Of a stretch of DNA of 48,462 nucleotides, positions 8,733 through 18,433 are shown piece by piece. The stretch comes from JALQUL01 sp964556425 (lineage in GTDB: Bacteria > Pseudomonadota > Gammaproteobacteria > Burkholderiales > Burkholderiaceae_C). Positions within the stretch are counted from its first letter, which is position 1, and each line of letters begins with the position of its first letter. A program made the translations under genes and the position numbers. The notes under the pieces were generated by a model. The model made no database searches. It was not told the origin of the DNA and worked only from the letters and a program-made list of their open reading frames with translations. Location: assembly GCA_964556425.1 (NCBI GenBank), contig CAZKWC010000021.1:1-48462 (forward strand). The letters run 5' to 3'.

Positions 8733-10307
8733 ATGCCAGTGCTGAATCGACGCAAATTATTTGTTCAAGCTAGCCTTGCCATTGTACTTGGCAAGTTAGA
8801 AATTGCTTTTGGCGCCAGCATAGTGGCGGTTAGAATTTGGCCGTCTAAAAGTTACACTCGACTCACCATTGAAAGCGATACTAAACTGACGGTTAGAAAC
8901 AGCGTTATTGGCAATCCACCTCGTTTAGCGGTTGACCTTACCGGCCTTACTCTTAATAACGAACTCAAAGAAGCCTTGGGTCAAGTCCCACCAAATGATC
9001 CTTATGTGAATGGCATTCGGGTAGGCCAGTATGATCGTAATGTAGTCCGTATTATTCTTGACTTGAAACAAGCAGTCAAAGCACAGGTTTTTACGCTCAA
9101 TCCGATTGCACAATATTCCCATCGCTTAGTTTTTGATTTATACCCCGCTGTAGTCAATGATCCACTGGCCGAAATTATTGACGAAAAACTCAATGATCAA
9201 ATTAATGCGCGCGCAAAAACCAATACTTCCGTGGCTAGTACTGCAAGTGCTTCTAACAATAAACTGCCGTCCAAGAGTTCTGATCCTAAAGAGTCAGCTA
9301 CCACTGCACTCATACAACAATCACTTCAGCAGACGGCATCCGCTAGCTCAGCTAACAAAACAGGTTCCAAAAGCAATGGTGTAAACATTAATACCAATCA
9401 AGCTTCAGTTGACCCTTTAGGGGAGTTAATTACCTCTAGACTAGGCCAAACCTTTGGTAATTTAAAACCCAACACACCGGGAAATAGCGGTTATCACAAT
9501 ACCACACCCAATACATTGCAAACCTCTAATGGCAACTCTGGGCAACTATCTAACTCCAACAACAAATCTAAACCTCCCCTCACCAACCGCTTAATTATTG
9601 TGGCCCTAGACCCAGGTCATGGCGGCGAGGACCCTGGAGCAATTGGCCCTGCTGGTACTCAAGAAAAAAATGTAGTGTTAAGCATTGCACTTAAATTACG
9701 CGAAAAAATTAATAGCATGCAATTTAAAGGCAACCCCATGCGTGCTTATTTAACACGAGACGGCGATTATTTTGTACCACTTGGCACAAGGGTTAAAAAA
9801 GCCCAGCAGGTGCAGGCCGACTTGTTTATTAGTATTCATGCCGATGCCTTTACCAATCCCAATGCTAGAGGAGCAAGTGTTTTTGCTTTAAGCGAGAAAA
9901 GTGCGACAAGTGCTGGCGCCAAATGGCTGGCTGACAAAGAAAACACCTCGGACAAAATTGGCGGTGTCAATATTAAAGCCAAAGATGCCAGTACTCAAAA
10001 AGTGTTGCTTGATATGAGTACTAATGCACAAGTGCGTGATAGTTTACAGTTTGGTGGGGCGCTTTTAAAACATGTGAAATCTATTGCAAAAGTGCATAAA
10101 CCACAGGTAGAACAAGCTGGTTTTGCAGTGCTTAAAGCTCCAGATATTCCTAGTGTATTAGTTGAAACTGCTTTTATTAGTAACCCAGAAGAAGAGCGCT
10201 TATTAAAAAGTAACAGCTTTCAAGATGAAATTGCCGACGCCATGTTAAAGGGAATAATTGATTATTTCAATCGTTTTCCACCACAGGCAAAATCTCGAAC
10301 CACCTAA
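8733..10307 (+). CDS. amiC: N-acetylmuramoyl-L-alanine amidase AmiC
   Basis: A 524-residue periplasmic cell-wall amidase that cleaves septal peptidoglycan during daughter-cell separation. The N-terminus NRRKLFVQASLA followed by a hydrophobic stretch looks like a Tat signal peptide, as in other AmiC proteins. An AMIN domain covers about residues 30-140. A long Ser/Asn/Thr-rich linker of roughly 140 residues follows. The zinc-dependent Amidase_3 domain starts at VALDPGHGGEDPGAIG (about residue 291), with SIHADAF and a C-terminal VLVETAFISNPEEE supplying the remaining metal and catalytic residues. The linker is longer than usual. It forms a pair with tsaE. Confidence 0.93.
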   Translation: MPVLNRRKLFVQASLAIVLGKLEIAFGASIVAVRIWPSKSYTRLTIESDTKLTVRNSVIGNPPRLAVDLTGLTLNNELKEALGQVPPNDPYVNGIRVGQYDRNVVRIILDLKQAVKAQVFTLNPIAQYSHRLVFDLYPAVVNDPLAEIIDEKLNDQINARAKTNTSVASTASASNNKLPSKSSDPKESATTALIQQSLQQTASASSANKTGSKSNGVNINTNQASVDPLGELITSRLGQTFGNLKPNTPGNSGYHNTTPNTLQTSNGNSGQLSNSNNKSKPPLTNRLIIVALDPGHGGEDPGAIGPAGTQEKNVVLSIALKLREKINSMQFKGNPMRAYLTRDGDYFVPLGTRVKKAQQVQADLFISIHADAFTNPNARGASVFALSEKSATSAGAKWLADKENTSDKIGGVNIKAKDASTQKVLLDMSTNAQVRDSLQFGGALLKHVKSIAKVHKPQVEQAGFAVLKAPDIPSVLVETAFISNPEEERLLKSNSFQDEIADAMLKGIIDYFNRFPPQAKSRTT

Positions 10308-10416
10308 AGAATATTCGTTGAAGCCTGCATGGCAGCTTTGGTACAAAACACCAAGCAGGCAATTCGATCAATGTACTCACTTAGCGACATGGTTTTTAAG
10401 TTAGTGGCTAAAAATT

Positions 10417-11064
10417 TTAGTCAGATTTTTTATTCAATTTTGACTTTAAAGAAGCGCCCAACACAATAAGGCCAGGTACTAAAATTAAGGCCCAAATAAT
10501 TTTATCTAAATGTGCTTTTACAAATGGGATGTTTCCAAAGAAATATCCGATAGTCACAATACCACACACCCATAAAACACCGCCTGTCACATCAAACAGT
10601 GTGAACTTAGAACGAGTCATTTGCGCCACTCCTGCCACAAATGGGGCAAAGGTTCTTAAAAATGGCATAAACCTTGCCGCAATAATCGTAAAACCACCAT
10701 GTTTTTCATAAAAATTATGGGCCTTGTCAAAAGCATCGCGGTTAAAAAACTTGGAATTCTCCCATTTAAAAACCCTGGGTCCAAAATACTTACCAATGGT
10801 GTAATTGCATTGGTTACCTAAAATGGCAGCCGCCGTTAATAAGACCACGGTTAAAGTGTAGTCCATTAGACCAACGCCGCACATTGCCCCCACCACAAAC
10901 AATAAGGAGTCACCGGGTAAAAACGGCATTACCACTACCCCTGTTTCGGTAAAAATAATAACGAATAAAAGTGCATAAACCCAAACTCCATAGGCAACTA
11001 CAAAAGCCTCTAGGTGTTTATCGACATGCAAAATAAAATCAATTAAATAGGCAATAATTTCCAT
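10417..11064 (-). CDS. DedA family membrane protein
   Basis: A 215-residue DedA/SNARE-associated membrane protein. The family block FLPGDSLLFVVGAM (about residues 47-60), GNQCNYTIGKYFG and the basic motif FMPFLRTFAPFVAG (about residues 132-145) are present. DedA proteins are undecaprenyl-phosphate or phospholipid translocases of the inner membrane; which lipid this one moves is not known. The ATG at 11064, seven bases after AGGA, is preferred to a TTG six codons upstream. It converges on amiC. Confidence 0.88.
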   Translation of the reverse strand: MEIIAYLIDFILHVDKHLEAFVVAYGVWVYALLFVIIFTETGVVVMPFLPGDSLLFVVGAMCGVGLMDYTLTVVLLTAAAILGNQCNYTIGKYFGPRVFKWENSKFFNRDAFDKAHNFYEKHGGFTIIAARFMPFLRTFAPFVAGVAQMTRSKFTLFDVTGGVLWVCGIVTIGYFFGNIPFVKAHLDKIIWALILVPGLIVLGASLKSKLNKKSD

Positions 11065-11337
11065 GGGTATCCTGTAAAACAAATAAAAATAAAGAAGTTA
11101 GGGGCAAAATAGGTGGTATAGCGCAATCACTTCTCAGTGCATGTTTGTCTATCTTGTGTTTAACAAAGTGTTCTTCAAAAACAATCAACCACAAGACTCT
11201 TTAAATAATGCAACAATATGCTATGTTCTATTATCCTTGAATTGTAACCAAAGTCAGCTTGAACTAAGCAAGATACAAAAAACCTAAGTGGGCTTTACTT
11301 TTAAAACCTAGTTTTACAACTTGATTAAATTTTTATT

Positions 11338-13401
11338 GTGAATTCATCCAACCCCATTCCTAGACGTGCCATTCAAGACCTGCCCGACGAGCTGATTAGC
11401 CAAATTGCGGCTGGCGAAGTAGTAGAAAGACCGGCCTCGGTGATAAGAGAGTTATTAGACAATGCTCTTGATGCAGGTTCCGATCAAATCACCATTCGTA
11501 TCATGGGTGGTGGAGTGAGACTCATTAGCGTGGAAGATAACGGTTTTGGTATAGCACAATCGGATTTAGCTATTGCTTTACGACGACATGCCACCAGCAA
11601 AATTACCTGCCTTGCCGACCTTGAATCGGTTGGCTCTTTAGGCTTTAGAGGTGAGGCCTTAGCCGCGATTAATTCGGTCTCTGAATGCAGCATTACTTCA
11701 CGTACAGTAGAGCAAGCATCGGCATTTTCATTAGATGGGCGAACAGGTGAAATTTTGCCAGCACCAAGGGGCATAGGTACCACTGTCGAAGTCAAGGAGT
11801 TGTTTTTTAACACGCCAGCAAGACGCAAATTCTTAAAATCAGACTCCACCGAATTAGCCCATTGCCTAGAAGTGATCAAGCGCCAAGCCATTGCTAGACC
11901 AGAAGTGCAATTTCATATTTGGTCAGAGGGAAAGCTTTCCCATAATTGGCGCGCATTTTCCGGCCCTGAAGCAATTGCCAAAAGAGCACAAGATATTTTA
12001 GGTCAAGATTTTATTGAAAATGCCTTGTGGCTAGAGGCCACTCAAGGACCTGTTCAAGTTTATGGTCTAGTGGGCCTACCTACTGCAGCAAGAAGCCGCA
12101 CTGACCATCAATTTTGTTATGTGAACCACCGTTTTGTTAAAGACAAAATCTTAATGCATGCCATTAAAACTGCCTATGAAGATGTTTTGCACGGGCAAAA
12201 ACAAGCCGCCTATGTGTTGTTCATTGAAATCAATCCTCAAGCAGTCGATGTCAATGTGCATCCGACCAAAATTGAAGTCAGATTTAGAGATTCTGGTGCT
12301 ATTCATCAAGCAGTTAAAAAAGCAATTGATTCGGTGATAGCCGTGCCAAGAACCAGTCAAATAGAAGCCGATTCCAATTTACAAGACAAGCTGCCCCCTA
12401 CTGATCCCAACGATTCAGTAGGCAAGCCAGCCTCAACTTTATCCAACACCCAGAACTCAAGCTGGTCGCAAATCGGCCTCAATACAACCCAACCCAACAC
12501 TCCAACTCCCAAGTTTTTGCAAGCTAACTGGGGTAAAGCACCTGGTCATTCTTCACCATCTGGTCATGCATTAGGAGTGCAAGATCTTGAAAAATTATGG
12601 CAAAAATCACCACCCAACCCAAATTTTGCAAATTATTCAAACCCCGATCACAAGGGCGAAAGCACAACTAGCAACGCTAATATCACACCCCAAGCCAATG
12701 AAAATCAAGCTTGGGCAAACTCTAGCACCACTTCAGCCACTTCAGCCAACCTTAAGCTCGGTACAAGCCCCACACCATTTGCAGCCGATCATCATTTAAA
12801 AAATGATAATGCCAGCGAATGGCCTTTAGGTCGCGCCCTAGGTCAAGTTCAAGGGGTTTACATCTTGGCCGAAAACTCGCAAGGTTTAATCATTGTTGAT
12901 ATGCATGCAGCACATGAAAGAATCATTTACGAACAACTCAAAACACAAATGCAAAATGCTCAACTAGAGAGCCAATTGTTATTAATACCGGTTACTTTTA
13001 ATGCCACCGATCACGAAATCGCAATCGCTCAACAGTTTTCAGATAGTCTCGTGCAATTAGGATTAGATGTATCGGTGCTCAGCAACACCACTCTTGCTAT
13101 TCGATCGGTACCTGCGGCTCTAGGAGATCAGCATTTAGTAGAATTATGCCGAGATGTACTGCATGCACTAGGTGAATATGGCTCACAAGCTGTAATACAG
13201 CGCTCAGAGCATGATATTTTAGCCACCATGGCCTGTCATGGCTCGGTAAGGGCCAACCGCCAACTTAACCTCACTGAAATGAATGCCTTATTAAGGCAAA
13301 TTGAAAACACTCCTCGCTCCGACCAATGCAATCATGGCAGGCCAACATGGCAACAATTGAGCATGAAAGAGTTAGACAAACTATTTTTAAGAGGGCGTTA
13401 A
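11338..13401 (+). CDS. mutL: DNA mismatch repair protein MutL
   Basis: A 687-residue MutL starting with GTG. The GHKL ATPase motifs are RELLDNALDAG, DNGFGI, TSKI and GFRGEAL in the first 110 residues. Residues about 345-490 form a low-complexity linker rich in Asn, Ser, Thr, Gln and Pro. The C-terminal domain has DMHAAHERIIYE, which fits the DQHA(X)2E(X)4E endonuclease pattern with Gln replaced by Met, and the zinc-site blocks ACHGSVR and CNHGRPT. It is therefore likely to nick DNA itself, as in bacteria lacking MutH. The usual neighbour miaA is not here; an FAD oxidase follows instead, two bases after the stop. Confidence 0.96.
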   Translation: MNSSNPIPRRAIQDLPDELISQIAAGEVVERPASVIRELLDNALDAGSDQITIRIMGGGVRLISVEDNGFGIAQSDLAIALRRHATSKITCLADLESVGSLGFRGEALAAINSVSECSITSRTVEQASAFSLDGRTGEILPAPRGIGTTVEVKELFFNTPARRKFLKSDSTELAHCLEVIKRQAIARPEVQFHIWSEGKLSHNWRAFSGPEAIAKRAQDILGQDFIENALWLEATQGPVQVYGLVGLPTAARSRTDHQFCYVNHRFVKDKILMHAIKTAYEDVLHGQKQAAYVLFIEINPQAVDVNVHPTKIEVRFRDSGAIHQAVKKAIDSVIAVPRTSQIEADSNLQDKLPPTDPNDSVGKPASTLSNTQNSSWSQIGLNTTQPNTPTPKFLQANWGKAPGHSSPSGHALGVQDLEKLWQKSPPNPNFANYSNPDHKGESTTSNANITPQANENQAWANSSTTSATSANLKLGTSPTPFAADHHLKNDNASEWPLGRALGQVQGVYILAENSQGLIIVDMHAAHERIIYEQLKTQMQNAQLESQLLLIPVTFNATDHEIAIAQQFSDSLVQLGLDVSVLSNTTLAIRSVPAALGDQHLVELCRDVLHALGEYGSQAVIQRSEHDILATMACHGSVRANRQLNLTEMNALLRQIENTPRSDQCNHGRPTWQQLSMKELDKLFLRGR

Positions 13402-13403
13402 GC

Positions 13404-14867
13404 ATGACAGACCAAGTCAGCCAGGCAGCATCGAACGAAGAATTTATAAAGCTATTAAAAAATAGTTTTAATGGCCGATTCATAGAGGATGAGAATGAAA
13501 AAGCACCCTTTTTATTAGATTGGCGCAAACGTTACAAAGGCAATGCCTTAGCCGTTGTACAACCCCTTACTACCCAAGATGTAGTGGCTGTGGTGCAATG
13601 TTGCTTGCAACACAAAGTTGCCATTGTGCCTCAAGGTGGTAGCACTGGATTAAGCGGCGGCTCTGTGCCCAATCCCAATGACAGAGCGATTGTGTTGTCG
13701 CTGGTAAAACTCAATCAAATCAGGCAAGTCGATATTGCAAACAATACCATTACAGTAGAGGCTGGTTGCATTCTTGAAAATATTCAGCAACAGGCTCTTG
13801 CTTATGATCGCTTATTCCCATTAAGTTTGGCCTCGCAGGGCACTTGCACCATTGGTGGTAATTTATCGAGTAACGCTGGTGGAGTTCAGGTTTTACGATA
13901 TGGCAACGCTAGAGCACTTTGTTTAGGCCTAGAGGTTGTCACTGCAAATGGAGAAATATGGAATGGCTTAAGAGGGCTACGCAAAGATAACACAGGTTAT
14001 GATTTGCGTGATTTATTTATTGGTGCTGAAGGCACTTTAGGCATTATTACAGCCGCTGTATTACAACTATCTCCTCTGCCAAAAAATAAAATTGTAGCTT
14101 GGCTTGCTGTTAACAGCATTCCCGATGCAGTGCAATTATTAGCACTTGCACAAACACAACTCCACTACGGTTTAAGTGCATTTGAATTAATTTCAAAAGC
14201 CTGCCTAGATTTAGTTTTACATCATTTTCAAAACTCTAAATCACCACTCGATAAAAGTTCTGAATGGAATATTTTGTTAGAATTGTCAAGCAGTGAATCA
14301 GCACAATCAGCTCATCATCAACTCACTGTTTTTTTAGAAAAAGCCTTAGAGCAAGGGCTAATTCAAGATGGCATAATTAGCCAATCAGAGCAACAATTAA
14401 AGCAACTTTGGTCGCTTAGAGAAAACATCTCCGAGGCGCAAGCCAGAGAAGGAAAAAATATTAAGCACGATGTCGCCCTGCCAATTTCAAAAATTGCGGA
14501 ATTTGTGGAAAGCACCGAAAAGCAATTAAAGCAAGCTTTCCCAGAGATACAACTCATTTGTTTTGGACACTTAGGCGATGGTAATTTGCACTTTAATGTG
14601 TCTTTAAAAAATAGTTTAAAAAACCCAGCGGCCCAAGAGCAATTATTAGCTAATCAAGAAGCCATCAACCTGATGACGCACAATCAAGTTGCGCTCTTGA
14701 ATGGCTCTATTTCAGCAGAACACGGCCTAGGAGTTTTAAGGCGCGATGAAGCGGCTCGGTACAAATCAAAAGTAGAACTTTTATTAATGGCTCAAATTAA
14801 AAAAGCCCTCGACCCGTTTAATTTAATGAACCCAGGTAAAGTGCTTCATCCAGATTTATTAAACTAG
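13404..14867 (+). CDS. FAD-linked D-2-hydroxyacid dehydrogenase (VAO family)
   Basis: A 487-residue flavoprotein with an N-terminal FAD_binding_4 domain (VPQGGSTGLSGGS near residue 73 and IGGNLSSNAGGVQVLRYGN near residue 150) and a C-terminal FAD-oxidase_C domain with HLGDGNLHFNV and SAEHGLGVLRR. It resembles D-2-hydroxyglutarate dehydrogenase, D-lactate dehydrogenase (cytochrome) and GlcD; the first is the closest by pattern, but the substrate cannot be settled by reading. The reading frame extends 26 codons into mutL; the ATG at 13404, two bases after the mutL stop, is the natural start and suggests translational coupling. Confidence 0.85.
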   Translation: MTDQVSQAASNEEFIKLLKNSFNGRFIEDENEKAPFLLDWRKRYKGNALAVVQPLTTQDVVAVVQCCLQHKVAIVPQGGSTGLSGGSVPNPNDRAIVLSLVKLNQIRQVDIANNTITVEAGCILENIQQQALAYDRLFPLSLASQGTCTIGGNLSSNAGGVQVLRYGNARALCLGLEVVTANGEIWNGLRGLRKDNTGYDLRDLFIGAEGTLGIITAAVLQLSPLPKNKIVAWLAVNSIPDAVQLLALAQTQLHYGLSAFELISKACLDLVLHHFQNSKSPLDKSSEWNILLELSSSESAQSAHHQLTVFLEKALEQGLIQDGIISQSEQQLKQLWSLRENISEAQAREGKNIKHDVALPISKIAEFVESTEKQLKQAFPEIQLICFGHLGDGNLHFNVSLKNSLKNPAAQEQLLANQEAINLMTHNQVALLNGSISAEHGLGVLRRDEAARYKSKVELLLMAQIKKALDPFNLMNPGKVLHPDLLN

Positions 14868-15080
14868 CCCAAGCTTGCCCTACTACCCAAGGATAGCGAT
14901 AGCTTAACAAAAACAGATCACTTCATCCCATTTGAAATTTTGAAGTTTTTATCTTTATACGCCATCATTGCACTCATGGCATGTAAAATGGGCTAATTAA
15001 TTGGTTTTTATTCATCATGCAGTAATTGCTTTTAAAATAAATTTCACCTGCATGATTCAATTGGTACGAATGACTTTTTT

Positions 15081-16151
15081 ATGATTGATTTTTTATTTTT
15101 AGGTACTTCTTCTGGAGTCCCTACTGCCTACAGAAATGTTTCAGGCCTTGCCATTCGTTTGCACCAATCAAAAGAATGGATATTAGTCGATGCAGGTGAA
15201 GGAACACAGCATACTATTGCCAAAGCCAAGTTATCTTTATTGCAGTTAAAAATGATTGCAATTACCCACTCACACGGTGATCACTGTTTTGGTTTACCCG
15301 GAATTTTAGCAAGTGCTTCATTAGCTCAGCGCAAAACCAAGCTTAGTATTATTTGCACAGAGCAAGTATGGCAATGGTTGCAACAAACCATTGAACTAAC
15401 GGCTGTGCATTTGAGCTATCCACTTCAATGGATTGATGTCACTCAACAAAACACACTTTTTGAATTTTATAAAAAACCGGATGTTGACACAGACAGCGAC
15501 AACACACCTCACGCAAGCCTAGAGCTCAACCCAAAGCTTGCACAAGCAAAGCAGCTCGCCACTAATGGTAGTCAACTCAATATAAGTAGCTGCCCCTTAG
15601 TGCACCGCGTACCAAGTTATGCCTTTGTATTTGAATTTCAAAAAACCAGCCAGAAAATGATGAATCTAGAGGCTCTAAAAGCATTAGCTGTGCCTCGGCA
15701 TTTTTGGCAACTACTACAGCAAGGTCAAGATATAGAGTGGAATGGTAAAACTTTATTGGCCGCCGACTGGACTCAACTTCAGTCAACTGCTCTGAAATGG
15801 ATTGTAGGCGGCGATAACGCCGAACCAATTGTCTTGGAACAAGCCTGTAAAAATGCCAATTTATTAATTCACGAGGCCACTTATAGCCAAGCTGTTTTAG
15901 ATAAAGTGGGTCCTGGGCCTATGCACAGTAGTGCAAAAATACTCGCTCAATTTGCCCAACAAGCTAATATACCCCATTTAGTACTGACCCATTTGAGCTC
16001 TAGATATCACCACACAAAAGGCGAAGCTGAAATCTTAAATGAGGCGCAAGACTTTTATAAGGGGAACAGTTTTATTGCCCGTGATGGGCAAATTTATACC
16101 CTATCTAAAAACGGGCAATTTCAGTTGAGTTCAAGCTTTTTAAATCAATAA
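15081..16151 (+). CDS. rnz: Ribonuclease Z-like metallo-beta-lactamase fold nuclease
   Basis: A 356-residue MBL-fold protein. FLGTSSGVPTAYRNVSG at the N-terminus, DAGEGTQ and the zinc motif THSHGDHCFGLPG (about residues 59-71) match RNase Z/ElaC, the tRNA 3'-end processing nuclease. HRVPSYAFVFE, GGDNAEP, HEATY, MHSS and LTHLSSRY complete the metal-binding set. Most RNase Z proteins have about 305 residues; here an extra, polar segment of around 40 residues (about 135-170) precedes HRVPSYAF. A phosphodiesterase of the same family is the main alternative. It is a single gene with 213 bases upstream in which I see no other feature. Confidence 0.82.
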   Translation: MIDFLFLGTSSGVPTAYRNVSGLAIRLHQSKEWILVDAGEGTQHTIAKAKLSLLQLKMIAITHSHGDHCFGLPGILASASLAQRKTKLSIICTEQVWQWLQQTIELTAVHLSYPLQWIDVTQQNTLFEFYKKPDVDTDSDNTPHASLELNPKLAQAKQLATNGSQLNISSCPLVHRVPSYAFVFEFQKTSQKMMNLEALKALAVPRHFWQLLQQGQDIEWNGKTLLAADWTQLQSTALKWIVGGDNAEPIVLEQACKNANLLIHEATYSQAVLDKVGPGPMHSSAKILAQFAQQANIPHLVLTHLSSRYHHTKGEAEILNEAQDFYKGNSFIARDGQIYTLSKNGQFQLSSSFLNQ

Positions 16152-16193
16152 CAAAAACTCAAAACCGACCGTTTAAACATAGGCATTCAGCAT

Positions 16194-16233
16194 AAAAAAA
16201 GCCTTGGTATCTTCAACAGATTACCAAGGCTTT
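16194..16233 (-). terminator. Intrinsic terminator of the phaCAB operon
   Basis: A 12-bp perfect stem (AAAGCCTTGGTA/TACCAAGGCTTT) with a 12-base loop is followed on the minus strand by a run of seven T. It lies about 50 bases after the phaB stop and 40 after the RNase Z-like gene, so it may serve both convergent transcripts. Confidence 0.85.
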
Positions 16234-16283
16234 GTATTAATAACTTACTTTTAATTTTTGAATTAAAAGCCAGTTAATTAAAA

Positions 16284-17021
16284 TTAACCCATGTGCAAGC
16301 CACCGTTTACAGAGAAATCTGCACCAGTAGAATAGCCACCCTCATCAGAGGCTAACCAAGCAATGATAGAGGCGATTTCTTCAGGACGACCTAAACGCTT
16401 AACAGGAATAGTGCCTACAATTTTGTCAAGTACATCTTCACGAATGGCTTTCACCATATCGGTACCGATATAACCTGGGCTTACTGTATTCACAGTAACG
16501 CCTTTGTTAGCCAATTCTTGTGCTAAGGCCATAGTAAAACCATGCATACCTGCTTTGGCAGCAGAATAATTGGTTTGACCTGCTTGACCTTTTTCACCAT
16601 TCACAGATGAAATATTAATAATACGGCCAAAACCACGCTCTACCATATCACCCACTACTTGCTTGGTAACATTAAACATAGAGTTAAGATTGGTCTCAAT
16701 TACTGCATCCCAGTCTTCACGTGACATTTTTACAAACATACGATCGCGGGTAATACCAGCATTGTTCACCAACACGTCAATAGAGCCATGCTCTGCTTTT
16801 GTTTTAGTAAAAGCTTCTACAGTGGATTCCCAGTTACCCACATTGCCGCTTGAGGCATAGAATGTATAACCTAATTCAGCTTGTTCGGCGATCCATTTTG
16901 CATGGTCACGGGTCGGGCCACAGCCTGCGATAACCTTAAAGCCTTCTTTGTGAAGACGTTGACAAATTGCGGTACCAATACCACCCATACCACCGGTAAC
17001 GTAGGCTACTTTTTGACTCAT
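16284..17021 (-). CDS. phaB: Acetoacetyl-CoA reductase PhaB
   Basis: A 245-residue short-chain dehydrogenase that reduces acetoacetyl-CoA to (R)-3-hydroxybutyryl-CoA with NADPH, the monomer for poly-3-hydroxybutyrate. The nucleotide-binding motif GGMGGIG (residues 10-16), the NNAG motif, the catalytic serine in INISSVNG and the YSAAKAG motif (Tyr and Lys) are present. The second residue block VTGGMGGIGTAICQRL is typical of PhaB rather than FabG. It is the last gene of phaC-phaA-phaB and is followed by a strong terminator. Confidence 0.95.
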   Translation of the reverse strand: MSQKVAYVTGGMGGIGTAICQRLHKEGFKVIAGCGPTRDHAKWIAEQAELGYTFYASSGNVGNWESTVEAFTKTKAEHGSIDVLVNNAGITRDRMFVKMSREDWDAVIETNLNSMFNVTKQVVGDMVERGFGRIINISSVNGEKGQAGQTNYSAAKAGMHGFTMALAQELANKGVTVNTVSPGYIGTDMVKAIREDVLDKIVGTIPVKRLGRPEEIASIIAWLASDEGGYSTGADFSVNGGLHMG

Positions 17022-17051
17022 TTTGTTCTCCTCTTAGGTTGAAAATAATAT

Positions 17052-17098
17052 ACAGAAGTAATCGCTCAACCTGCTTGCGCTTTTCCAATTACTTCTGT
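17052..17098. repeat. 11-bp perfect inverted repeat between phaA and phaB
   Basis: ACAGAAGTAAT and ATTACTTCTGT enclose 25 bases in the 86-base phaA-phaB gap. There is no T-run, so it is unlikely to be a full terminator; it could act as an mRNA stabiliser, a processing site or a partial attenuator separating phaA from phaB expression. Confidence 0.6.
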
Positions 17099-17107
17099 TG
17101 AAAACTC

Positions 17108-18289
17108 TTAAATACGCTCGACTGTTAAAGCCACACCCATACCACCGCCAATACACAATGCGGCTAAACCTTTTTTAGCATCGCGGCGTTTCATTTCATG
17201 TAACAAGCTAACTAAAATACGGCAACCTGACGCACCAATTGGATGACCTAAAGCAATTGCACCGCCGTTGACGTTGACCTTAGAAGAGTCAAGGCCTAAC
17301 TCTTGGTTCACCGCACATGCTTGAGCGGCAAAGGCTTCGTTTAACTCGAACAAGTCCACATCTTGTGCTGACCAACCAGCACGCTCTAGGGCTTTTTTGC
17401 TTGCAGAAACTGGGCCTAAACCCATTAATGCTGGATCAAGACCACTGGTAGCAAAAGATGTAATACGTGCCAATGGTGTAAGGCCTAATTCTTTTGCTTT
17501 GTCGGCTGACATGACCACTACTGCAGCAGCGCCATCATTCAAACCAGACGCATTACCTGCAGTCACGCTACCGGCTTTATCAAAAGCAGGGCGTAAACCA
17601 GATAACACTTCAGAAGTAGTTTTACGGTTGATAAATTCATCGGTGTTAAAGACAATTGGATCGCCTTTTTTCTGCGGTAAATTAACACCAACGATTTCAT
17701 CAGCAAATTTGCCAGCGTCTTGAGCCGCTGCCGCTTTAGCTTGAGAAGCTGCTGCCAATGTATCTTGCATTTCACGAGAAATTGAACTGGCTTTGGCCAC
17801 ATTTTCAGCGGTAATACCCATGTGGTAATGGTTGTAGGCGTCCCACAAACCGTCTGTAATCATGGTATCTACCATTTTCCAATCACCCATACGTTGGCCA
17901 TCACGTGAGCCCAATAAAACATGAGGACTTGCGCTCATATTTTCTTGACCGCCTGCTACTACGATTTCGCTGTCGCCGTAAGCAACTGCTTGAGCCGCTA
18001 ACATCACTGCTTTTAAACCAGAGCCACAAACCGCATTGATGGTTAAAGCCGGCGTTTCTTTGGCTACGCCCGCTTTCATCATGGCTTGACGAGCAGGATT
18101 TTGGCCAGCACCGGCAGTCAATACTTGACCCATAATCACTTCACCAATTTGGTCTTTTTGTAAGCCAGCACGTGCAATGGCTTCGTTAATAACAATAGAA
18201 CCTAATTCTGTGGCAGACACTTTTGCCAAAGAACCACCAAAACGGCCAATTGCGGTACGCACGGCTGAAACAATTACGATATCTTTCAT
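17108..18289 (-). CDS. phaA: Acetyl-CoA acetyltransferase (beta-ketothiolase) PhaA
   Basis: A 393-residue thiolase condensing two acetyl-CoA to acetoacetyl-CoA, the first step of polyhydroxybutyrate synthesis. The nucleophilic cysteine lies in NAVCGSGLKAV (about residue 88), the histidine in LGHPIGASG, and the second cysteine in CIGGGMG near the C-terminus. The ATG at 18289 (MKDIVIVSAVRT) matches the usual thiolase start; the frame extends six codons further. It is the middle gene of the phaCAB operon, 144 bases after phaC. Confidence 0.95.
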   Translation of the reverse strand: MKDIVIVSAVRTAIGRFGGSLAKVSATELGSIVINEAIARAGLQKDQIGEVIMGQVLTAGAGQNPARQAMMKAGVAKETPALTINAVCGSGLKAVMLAAQAVAYGDSEIVVAGGQENMSASPHVLLGSRDGQRMGDWKMVDTMITDGLWDAYNHYHMGITAENVAKASSISREMQDTLAAASQAKAAAAQDAGKFADEIVGVNLPQKKGDPIVFNTDEFINRKTTSEVLSGLRPAFDKAGSVTAGNASGLNDGAAAVVVMSADKAKELGLTPLARITSFATSGLDPALMGLGPVSASKKALERAGWSAQDVDLFELNEAFAAQACAVNQELGLDSSKVNVNGGAIALGHPIGASGCRILVSLLHEMKRRDAKKGLAALCIGGGMGVALTVERI

Positions 18290-18433
18290 GAATTTTCTTT
18301 CAAACAATAAACAAACTAAAAATAAAATTATTCATTCAACACCAGTTCAGAACTTAAGAAATCTCTGCATTGGTATTTTTATAAAACACAATTAATAAAA
18401 TGCAAGCCATTCATTCTGAGTAGGTGAAGAGCA

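Noticed and set aside
10324..10361. GCCTGC/GCAGGC stem between amiC and dedA as a terminator
   Set aside because: The stem is short with internal bulges and has no T-run on either strand, so I do not call it a feature.
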